DNA of 64,000 nucleotides from Nocardia acididurans (lineage in GTDB: Bacteria > Actinomycetota > Actinomycetes > Mycobacteriales > Mycobacteriaceae): NCBI RefSeq assembly GCF_016741815.1, contig NZ_JAERRJ010000015.1:62001-126000 (forward strand). The letters are read 5' to 3'. The position numbers were made by a program, and so were the translations under genes. Of this stretch, positions 57,873 through 64,000 are shown one piece after another (positions within the stretch are counted from its first letter, which is position 1; each line of letters starts with the position of its first letter). The notes beneath the pieces were generated by a model. That model saw only the letters and a list, made by a program, of their open reading frames with translations. It had not been told where the DNA came from and searched no databases.

Positions 57873-59333
57873 TCAGCAGGTGCCGAGCGCGGTGCCCTGA
57901 TCGGTGCCGTAGCGGTGCCCGTGGCCGGGCGGGGCATCCAGGGCGGCGAGCAGATCCGCCGAGGTCTGAACGAAGCTCACCACCGGAAGCCACTGCGGCA
58001 CCGGCGCATCGGGCCGCGTGTCGCCGAGGTCGGGGGCCTTCCACAGCAGTGACGGCGACCAGTGCACCACCGGATCCGAGGCGTTCGCGAGCACCGTCGC
58101 GCCCGCGCGGTGCGCCGCATTGCCGGGCGGTCCCGCCCACAGCGCCGCACAGCTGCGCCGGTCCTGGTCGGCGTCGTCGGCGAAGACCGAACTGCCGCCC
58201 AGCGCGCCCAGGCTCTGCCCGTAGATGTACAGCTTCGGCGGCTGCGACATTCGCGAAAGACGTTCCTCCAGAGCGGTATACAGTGCGCGCGCGGACTCCT
58301 CGGCGGCCTTGCGTCTGAAGATGAACGTCACCCAGCTGGGCGCGTTGGAATACTGCAACCCGACCACAGCCACATCCCCGCCGAATCGTTCGTCGATCCC
58401 CATGGCGGCGCTGCCGTCGATCCACCCCGAACCGGTCGGCACCGCCACCACCAGATGCCGCCGCTGCAACCCGCCCGACCGCTCCAGTTCGCGAATCGCC
58501 AGCTCCACTCGCGCGTCCAGGTTCGGCGCGGAATGCAATCCCACGTAGACCCGCACCGCCCGCGCGGGCTCACCCGCCACGAACCTGCGCCCCTGCGACC
58601 CCAGCGTCGACCACACCGCCCCCGACTCGGGGCTGCCCGAACGGGTCGGTGAAACCGGCTGCACCACAGCCGGATCCATGTAGGCGTCGGCCGAAGCATA
58701 GGCGGCCTGCCGCCAATCGACGACAGCCGGGACCAGCATGAAATGCCCCGTCAGCGCGAGCACGGTGCCCGTCGCCACGGCCCGCGCCCGCCCCAATCGC
58801 CGGACAGCCCAGCGGATTCCGTGGCAGATCCCCACCACGGCTCCCACCAGGAGCAGCGCACCGATCAGCCATCGAATCCAGTACCCGGGACCGATCGGGG
58901 AAACCCCCATCGCCTCCCGCAACCGGTTCTGCCATCGGGTGGCGAGTACACCCGCACCCACGACCAGCAGCGCCGCACCCGTGAACACCGGGACTCGGAA
59001 TCGTCCCGACCCGGTGCCGAAACGTGTGCGGCCCAGAATAATTCGCGTGCCTGCCGCGGCTGCCAGTCCCAGCAGCACCAAGAGTCCGGTCAGTACCGCC
59101 TGCGCGGAAGGCGTGCGGGGCAGCAGTCCGGGAGCCAGCGAAACCAGGCACGCCACGGTGATCGCGATGCTGGTCCCGGAACGCGGAACCGCCGACCGGA
59201 TCCGTTGTGCGGCACTGGCTTTCCTGCGCTCGGACTGTGGTCGCGCTGTGACCCGCCGCTCCTGCGTCGTCTCCCCGGGCAGGTCGGTCCATTCGTACTG
59301 CGCCGCAGCGGTATTCGATTCGATGATGCTCAT
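57873..59333 (-). CDS. Membrane-anchored alpha/beta hydrolase (PF10081 type)
   Basis: 486 aa from ATG 59333, with AGGAGGGGG five bases upstream. Four membrane helices lie at about residues 60-190 (SIAITVACLVSLAPGLLPR, VLTGLLVLLGLAAAAG, FTGAALLVVGAGVLA, WLIGALLLVGAVVGI). The C-terminal half is an alpha/beta hydrolase with nucleophile elbow YGQSLGALGG, preceded by RVYVGLHSAPNLDARVELAI. Homologues occur in mycobacteria (Rv1069c family). It overlaps the upstream phospholipase-like gene by 4 nt, so both may act on envelope lipids. Confidence 0.88.
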   Translation of the reverse strand: MSIIESNTAAAQYEWTDLPGETTQERRVTARPQSERRKASAAQRIRSAVPRSGTSIAITVACLVSLAPGLLPRTPSAQAVLTGLLVLLGLAAAAGTRIILGRTRFGTGSGRFRVPVFTGAALLVVGAGVLATRWQNRLREAMGVSPIGPGYWIRWLIGALLLVGAVVGICHGIRWAVRRLGRARAVATGTVLALTGHFMLVPAVVDWRQAAYASADAYMDPAVVQPVSPTRSGSPESGAVWSTLGSQGRRFVAGEPARAVRVYVGLHSAPNLDARVELAIRELERSGGLQRRHLVVAVPTGSGWIDGSAAMGIDERFGGDVAVVGLQYSNAPSWVTFIFRRKAAEESARALYTALEERLSRMSQPPKLYIYGQSLGALGGSSVFADDADQDRRSCAALWAGPPGNAAHRAGATVLANASDPVVHWSPSLLWKAPDLGDTRPDAPVPQWLPVVSFVQTSADLLAALDAPPGHGHRYGTDQGTALGTC

Positions 59334-60094
59334 CGGTCCCCCTCCTGGTTGGTGCGACGGCGGGCGACGACCGCGCGGAGCAGGCCGAGCGTCAGGGTCG
59401 CGGCGGCTGCCAGCAGGGCAAGGCGCAGCGGCTGATTCGTGTCGTCGTCGGATTTCGCGAAGGTGGCCTCGTGCACGGGGACGCCGTAGCTCTGGCGGAT
59501 GGAGTTCAAATCCACGGCGGCGGTGGCGATGCTGGCCATCATCTGGCACCCGGCGCGTGACACCGCGCCGGGGCGGGCCTCGCAGGACTCGTGCATGCGC
59601 TGCTCCAGGGCGGCGTCGATGGATTGCCGAGCCCAGGGGCCCAGCGGCTGGCCCTGCTCGGCGGCGTAGCGCAGCAGGTCGTAGCCGAGATCGTGGGCCT
59701 TGCAGGCCAGATCGAATTCGGCGGGCAGGGTGATGGGGGAGGAGCAGTCGCCGTTGGGGTTCACCAGGACGCCGTTCAACAGGGTCGGCTGGTAGCCCTC
59801 GACGAGCGCGAAATCGGCGGGGACCAAGGTCGTATCCACCTGTCCGGCAGTGAATTCCAGGACCGCGGTGCGGGCGGCGGCGTTCTCCTGCAGCGGAGTT
59901 CCGATCTCGGCGGCTCCGGCCGCGGGGGAGAAGACCACCGCGGTGGACAGGACGAGGGTCGCGGCGGCAGCCAGCAGGCCCAGACGACGGGCGGCGGTGT
60001 GCGGCGCGATGGCGTGGTCGGCCGCGGGGGAGACCGGGTGGGCAGCCGGGGCGGCTGGGGGCGTGGTGCCCGGAACGGACGGGAACGCTCTCAT
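59330..60094 (-). CDS. Secreted/anchored prokaryotic phospholipase A2-like protein
   Basis: 254 aa from ATG 60094. A signal segment (RRLGLLAAAATLVLSTAVVFSPAAGA) precedes the mature domain. The PLA2 motif C-x2-HD-x2-YD is seen as LACKAHDLGYDLLRYAA with the catalytic His-Asp pair, and further Cys (GDCSSP, ESCEARPG, AGCQMM) could form disulfides as in the Streptomyces-type PLA2 family. A C-terminal membrane helix (LALLAAAATLTLGLLRAVVARRR) would tether it. Its stop overlaps the hydrolase ATG. Expected to release fatty acids from phospholipids outside the cell. Confidence 0.85.
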   Translation of the reverse strand: MRAFPSVPGTTPPAAPAAHPVSPAADHAIAPHTAARRLGLLAAAATLVLSTAVVFSPAAGAAEIGTPLQENAAARTAVLEFTAGQVDTTLVPADFALVEGYQPTLLNGVLVNPNGDCSSPITLPAEFDLACKAHDLGYDLLRYAAEQGQPLGPWARQSIDAALEQRMHESCEARPGAVSRAGCQMMASIATAAVDLNSIRQSYGVPVHEATFAKSDDDTNQPLRLALLAAAATLTLGLLRAVVARRRTNQEGDR

Positions 60095-60262
60095 GCCGGT
60101 TGACGCTAGGAATCGGGCTTCGACCGGGGCCTCACGCTGCGGGGCCGTTCCGGTGTGGGCGGGCGGGGCTACCGGGGCGTCCGGCCCCATACCGGGGTAG
60201 GGGGTGGGAGATCAACCGGGCGTATGAGGTGTCGGCGGCGTTCGTTCTCTACCGTCGAGGGC

Positions 60263-61456
60263 ATGGTCGGTACTTTGGTGACGCATGCGCGTCGGTCGAA
60301 GGCGCGAATCTGGTTCGACGTCTTCACAGTGGTGGTCGCGATCGTCTTCATCTCGGTCGCGTGGCCCACGCTGCACCTCACCCACGAGGTGTCGCCGCCC
60401 GCCCAGCCGCTGATCGCGGGCCTGGCGGCCTTCCCCATCCTGCTGATCCGCGTGAATCCCGCACTGGGATGGGCGGTTTCGGCCGGCTCGGCGCTCCTGG
60501 TCGCCCTCGCGATCCCGAACACCCCCGACAACAACATCCCCTTCCAGGTAGTGCACATCCTCTGCCTGTTCGCCCTGCTGTTCTCGGTGGCGATCACCGC
60601 TCCCATGCAGATAGTCCTGGTCGCCTGGCTCTCCACGGCCCTGCTGTTCGGCACCACCGTGTCCTCCCAGGGCGACTCCTTCGCCACCGCGGGCATGGGC
60701 TGGCCCCTGGCCATCACCGCCCTGGTCATGTTCGGCCTCCTCGTCCGCTGGCTCGTGGTCCAGCGCCGCGAACTGGCCAAACAATCCGAGGAAACCGAAC
60801 TCGAACGCGCCCGCCGCACCATCCTCGAGGAAAAAGCCCGCATAGCCCGCGACCTGCACGACGTGGTCGCCCACCACATGTCCATGGTCGTGGTCCAAGC
60901 CCAAACCGCCCCCTACCGCATCGCCGACCTCTCCCCGGAAGCCACAGCGGAATTCGAATCCATAGGGGTAGGGGCCCGAGCCGCCCTCAACGAAATCCGC
61001 GGCCTCCTCGGCGTCCTCCGCAGCGACGGCCAACTCCCCGAACACGCCCCCCAACCCACCGCCGCCGACGTCCTCACCCTCCTGGAGGGTGCCCTCCGAG
61101 CCGGCGTCCCCATCTCCTGGACCCTCGACGGCGACCTCGAAACCATCCCCGAAACCACCGGCCTGGCCCTCTACCGCATAGTCCAGGAATCCCTCGCCAA
61201 CGCCTCCCGCCACGCCCAGGGCGCCCCGGTGAAGGTCGAACTCACCGCCGCCACAGCCCTCACTCTGGTGGTAACCAACGGCCACCCCCTGACCCCCCGC
61301 ACCGACCAATCAACCACCGGTGGCAGCGGCATAGCAGGCATGCAATCCCGAGCCCAAGCCGTAGGCGGCACCCTCACCGCCATCCCCCTCCCCGACGGCG
61401 GCTTCGAAGTCCGAGCCCAACTCCCCCTCACCGCCGAGGTACTTCAGCCGAGCTGA
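60263..61456 (+). CDS. NarL-type sensor histidine kinase
   Basis: 397 aa from ATG 60263 (GAGG four bases upstream). About five N-terminal membrane helices without a sizeable outer domain, then a coiled-coil (ELAKQSEETELERARRTILEEKA), the HisKA_3 box RIARDLHDVVAHHMSMVVVQAQ with the phospho-His, and a HATPase domain (YRIVQESLANASRHA, GSGIAGMQSRAQAVGG). NarL-type kinases are nearly always followed by a LuxR-type response regulator; here the next gene is the unrelated immunity candidate on the other strand, so the kinase is an orphan in this window. Confidence 0.92.
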   Translation: MVGTLVTHARRSKARIWFDVFTVVVAIVFISVAWPTLHLTHEVSPPAQPLIAGLAAFPILLIRVNPALGWAVSAGSALLVALAIPNTPDNNIPFQVVHILCLFALLFSVAITAPMQIVLVAWLSTALLFGTTVSSQGDSFATAGMGWPLAITALVMFGLLVRWLVVQRRELAKQSEETELERARRTILEEKARIARDLHDVVAHHMSMVVVQAQTAPYRIADLSPEATAEFESIGVGARAALNEIRGLLGVLRSDGQLPEHAPQPTAADVLTLLEGALRAGVPISWTLDGDLETIPETTGLALYRIVQESLANASRHAQGAPVKVELTAATALTLVVTNGHPLTPRTDQSTTGGSGIAGMQSRAQAVGGTLTAIPLPDGGFEVRAQLPLTAEVLQPS

Positions 61457-61480
61457 CCAATGGGCGAAGAATCACTGAGC

Positions 61481-61978
61481 CTAGCTATTAAGCTCTGCTC
61501 CAATTTCCGCGAGTTCGCCATCATTTGAGATGCCAACCCAAACTGGTCCGCAACGCAGAACGGAAGAAGATCTGTGGTCGGTGAAGAACAGTCGTAGAGA
61601 GTTCTGGTCAGTCCACATGCCGAGATTCTCCTCGGCATCTGCAACTGACCCATGGCGAAGATTGCTCGATGCCGCCGTAGATTCGGAAACCCAATAACTA
61701 CGATCGATCAGGGGCGCAGAGCAGGAAGGGATATCTCCGGTCCCGGATATATCTGGGAATTCTTGGGTGGACGGCGGCGATATGAGTACGATGAAGGAAA
61801 CCAGCATTCCCGTGTGCAAGTCCAGTTTCAGCTCGATTTCGCCGCCAGCCGTTCCGGACACTCGCAAGTAGATCAGATCGGCTGACGGGCGTGGAAGCCA
61901 GGTGGCCTTCATGGGAACCCACGGGTCGTGTTCCACGGCTGCCTCGTCGCAACTGGCGTGACCGATTACTTTAACCAT
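61481..61978 (-). CDS. Candidate immunity protein of the ESX toxin cassette
   Basis: 165 aa from ATG 61978, with GGAGGAG directly upstream. Acidic, cytosolic, no signal or membrane segment; contains VRVSGTAGGEIELKLDLHTG and WVSESTAASSNLRHG. Not recognised as a known family. It starts 12 bases after the toxin stop on the same strand, the standard position for an immunity gene. GC content (about 52% in 61501-61560) is well below the surrounding 68-70%, a common mark of swapped toxin-immunity pairs. Confidence 0.72.
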   Translation of the reverse strand: MVKVIGHASCDEAAVEHDPWVPMKATWLPRPSADLIYLRVSGTAGGEIELKLDLHTGMLVSFIVLISPPSTQEFPDISGTGDIPSCSAPLIDRSYWVSESTAASSNLRHGSVADAEENLGMWTDQNSLRLFFTDHRSSSVLRCGPVWVGISNDGELAEIGAELNS

Positions 61979-61990
61979 TGCTCCTCCGAA

Positions 61991-63388
61991 TCAACCCCGA
62001 TACAGGGCATGGACTACCACTGGTAGTTGTCCGGCTTCTCGGGGCGCCCCAAACTTGAGTTCCCAGCCGCCGACCGTCTGTAGTTGATCATAGACCAGGC
62101 CACCGCCGCGTCCAGCTTCATCGATTGCCGCTTGAAGGCTTTTCATCTGGACCTGAGTTACCAGATCCAATTGAGATTTGACATCGCCGCGGCTGTCCAT
62201 ATGTTGAAGATATTCGGCCATGTGCTCGGTGGCATTGCCATGAACCCATACTCGAGTTTCTCCGGCTTGCATCTCGAAGGACCGTGGCAGCTCTGTGCTG
62301 GGGTAGTTGTCTTGCGTGGCCTTAATATCATCCCAGAATTTGTCATCTCTTACATAGGGCCCCTCGGCCTTAACTCTGTTCCACGCATTCCGCAGCTTCT
62401 CGACGAGTTTGGTGCTTAGGTCTTTTACACGCTGGATGGTTTCTTTAGTTTTCGTTGTGATGCGCTTGACTTCGACGGCGGTGCGGAGTTTGGCCGCTTG
62501 GGTCGCCTTCTTGATGAGATCGGCGAATTTGTCGATGATCTTGGCGACGCTGGCTGCGGTTTTTGCCGCCACCGCTGCGGCACCGACGCCGAAACTGACG
62601 CATGACACGAGGACCGAGATTGCAAGGTTGACTGCGACTTCTATGGCGATCTCGGCCGCTAGGTCTCTGAGCAGTTGTTCCAGGTCTTTGCGGAGATCGT
62701 CGTGGGCGGTTTTCTGGTCGCTGCAGGATTGGGACATTTCGCCGTAGGCGCCGGCGAGGTCGGAGGCTGCTGTTTTGAGTTCGCGGAGGTCTTCGTCGAT
62801 GAAGTTGGCGTCGGGGGAGGTGACCTGTTCGAACATGGCTGCGGCGCGTTCGAGTTCGGTGGCGACGGCGGTGACCGAGGCGTGGGTGGCCATGGCGTTC
62901 CACAGTTCGGTGGCTCGGTTGAGTTTGGCGGTGTCGCCGTCGGGGATGGGGATACCGACTTTGGCGGCGAGTTCGAGGCCGTCGTCGACGATGCCTCGGC
63001 CGTCGCCGCCGGCCGAGGTGGGGAGGGTGAAGATCAGTTGGTCGATGCCGCCGGTGAAGGCCGGGTTCAGGGTCGGCTGTTGGGGTTCGGGGACTCCGGC
63101 GGCAGCGTCGTGGTCGGCTAGGGCGTGGTTGTAGCCGGCCTGGTTGAGGACCTGGGCATAGCCGTCCAGGGCCAGGACCATGTCCAACGACATCTTCCAG
63201 AGGTCTTGGGCTTGGGCGTCGTAGGAGTCGGCCCAGATTTTGCCGTCGCCGACGCTGCCTGCCATGCCGGAGGTTTCCCGCAGCGAGTAGAACCCGCCCT
63301 GGAACACCGCCATCAGACCGGAGGCGGCGTTGTTGCAGGCGGTGGCGGCGTCGTAGTAGGCCTGCGGGGCGACGTCCAGGACCGTCAC
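61991..63388 (-). CDS. Type VII-secreted polymorphic toxin
   Basis: 465 aa from GTG 63388, overlapping the WXG100 stop (GTGA). Residues 1-240 are helical and WXG-like (APQAYYDAATACNNAASGLM, SLDMVLALDGYAQVLNQAG). Residues 240-300 are hydrophobic/alanine-rich (EIAIEVAVNLAISVLVSCVS), then a Lys-rich coiled segment. The last about 120 residues are a separate domain: KFWDDIKATQDNYPSTELP, ETRVWVHGNATEHMAEY, GGWELKFGAPREAGQLP and VVVHALYRG. I cannot assign this tip to a known toxin family. GC drops toward this domain, as expected for a swapped toxin module. Partner genes: two WXG100 genes before, an immunity candidate after. Confidence 0.85.
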   Translation of the reverse strand: MTVLDVAPQAYYDAATACNNAASGLMAVFQGGFYSLRETSGMAGSVGDGKIWADSYDAQAQDLWKMSLDMVLALDGYAQVLNQAGYNHALADHDAAAGVPEPQQPTLNPAFTGGIDQLIFTLPTSAGGDGRGIVDDGLELAAKVGIPIPDGDTAKLNRATELWNAMATHASVTAVATELERAAAMFEQVTSPDANFIDEDLRELKTAASDLAGAYGEMSQSCSDQKTAHDDLRKDLEQLLRDLAAEIAIEVAVNLAISVLVSCVSFGVGAAAVAAKTAASVAKIIDKFADLIKKATQAAKLRTAVEVKRITTKTKETIQRVKDLSTKLVEKLRNAWNRVKAEGPYVRDDKFWDDIKATQDNYPSTELPRSFEMQAGETRVWVHGNATEHMAEYLQHMDSRGDVKSQLDLVTQVQMKSLQAAIDEAGRGGGLVYDQLQTVGGWELKFGAPREAGQLPVVVHALYRG

Positions 63389-63693
63389 GAGGAGGCTCCG
63401 CCGCGGCCGAGCATGTCCAGATTGGTGGCCACGGCCTCGGTGTAGCGCTGGTGGGCGGCGGCCGCTGCGGCTCGCATGGCGTCGATGCCCTCGGAGACGT
63501 CCTGTGCGCCGGTGAGCCACTGTTTGAAGGCGTCGTCCGCGGCAACTGCCGACGGGCCCGACCAGCTTGCTTGCACGGCGGTGGTGCGCTGTTGGATGCC
63601 GGTGAGGCTGTCGTTGAGGAAGCCGACGAATCCGGCTACGCGCGCGGTGATGTTGTCGAGCTCGGTCAGATCGACCCGGAATGGTTCGGCCAT
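63385..63693 (-). CDS. WXG100 family protein, toxin partner
   Basis: 102 aa. Two helices joined by the WSG turn (VQASWSGPSAVAADDAFKQWL), typical of ESX substrates that dimerise and target type VII secretion. GGGGGAGG lies about nine bases before the ATG. The stop overlaps the toxin start. It lies 24 bases after a second WXG100 gene. Confidence 0.93.
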   Translation of the reverse strand: MAEPFRVDLTELDNITARVAGFVGFLNDSLTGIQQRTTAVQASWSGPSAVAADDAFKQWLTGAQDVSEGIDAMRAAAAAAHQRYTEAVATNLDMLGRGGASS

Positions 63694-63717
63694 AAGCTTT
63701 TTCCTCCCCCTGGAGAA

Positions 63718-64000
63718 CTACGGAAGATCGAGTGAGCTGATGTTCGTGGTCCACGCCGCGTCGAGCTGGGTGTGCGCGTCGGCGGTGACACCCAGGAGTT
63801 CAGCCAGCGTTTTCAGCGAATCCAGGACGGTTTGGGCTCCTTGGCGGGCTTCGTCCCAGCCGGCGCGGTAGGCGGTTGCCGAGACGCCGGTCCAGCCCTC
63901 CAGCAGATTGTTCACCTCGGTGTCGAGCGTGCGGACGGCGTCGACCAGCTCCGCGGCGGTCAACTGCACATAGCGGCCCGCATCGGTTACCTCGGAAGGA
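63718..64000 (-). CDS. WXG100 family protein (5' end outside window)
   Basis: At least 92 residues are visible. The frame stays open to the window edge (PSEVTDAGRYVQLTAAELVDA), so the true start is upstream; an internal GTG at 63969 is not used. The turn is WTG (EGWTGVSATAYRAGWDEARQG), followed by a second helix ending in SSLDLP. First visible gene of the toxin cassette and probably the heterodimer partner of the next WXG100 protein. Confidence 0.88.
   Translation of the reverse strand, partial: PSEVTDAGRYVQLTAAELVDAVRTLDTEVNNLLEGWTGVSATAYRAGWDEARQGAQTVLDSLKTLAELLGVTADAHTQLDAAWTTNISSLDLP

Overview
The window is high-GC actinobacterial DNA, most likely from a Nocardia-like member of the Mycobacteriales (inference). 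The pointers are arabinan/mannan-type GT-C glycosyltransferases, WXG100 proteins with type VII cargo, an F420-type flavin-fold protein, GTG starts with 4-nt stop/start overlaps, TAGGCT-type -10 boxes, and a gene backbone in the same order as the M. tuberculosis Rv3027c-Rv3011c block. No rRNA, tRNA or CRISPR array was found.

Backbone. An OlsB-like GNAT and a PlsC-type acyltransferase (3.8-5.7 kb), then a cysteine desulfurase, mnmA and a MetE-like protein (36.5-39.9 kb), ligA (46.6-48.7 kb), an ACT-domain protein (50.6-51.2 kb) and gatC-gatA (51.5-53.3 kb) are housekeeping genes. Accessory blocks lie between them.

0-3.5 kb: end of a DrrAB-type ABC exporter, then an SDR and a QueA-like gene behind a MerR-type operator. 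5.7-36.5 kb, a 31-kb accessory stretch between the PlsC and IscS genes: SDR/MarR pair; a 1,152-aa SARP-type regulator convergent with a hydrolase/GMC oxidase/aldehyde dehydrogenase/catalase-like operon that has an 11-bp-spaced direct repeat upstream; a GT87 plus AftB-like pair; TetR and AraC regulators; an M23 peptidase; a MarR-controlled DoxX-dioxygenase module with two operators; a tandem duplication of a large GT-C-like membrane protein; a cluster of gene remnants (flavodoxin, DUF397, MerR); NUDIX; a type VII-like cargo locus with a frameshifted small helical gene, a DUF1023 hydrolase and a lipoprotein; and a frameshifted excisionase-like HTH gene.

39.9-46.5 kb: Gly-rich small protein, AAA ATPase with a small membrane protein, self-regulated ArsR-SRPBCC protein, a transmembrane Ser/Thr kinase, an F420/PPOX protein, a YdeI-family protein and a P450/TetR chimera remnant. 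48.7-50.5 kb: GNAT and two small secreted proteins behind twin TACGTA-centred operators.

53.3-64 kb: two tandem proteins that fuse a Ser/Thr kinase to an ADP-ribosylglycohydrolase, each with a copy of the same promoter; a membrane hydrolase and a secreted phospholipase A2-like protein; an orphan NarL-type histidine kinase; and an ESX polymorphic toxin cassette (two WXG100 proteins, a toxin with an unrecognised C-terminal domain, and a low-GC candidate immunity gene). The most novel-looking items are the kinase-ADP-ribosylglycohydrolase pair, the toxin cassette, and the SARP-linked redox operon.
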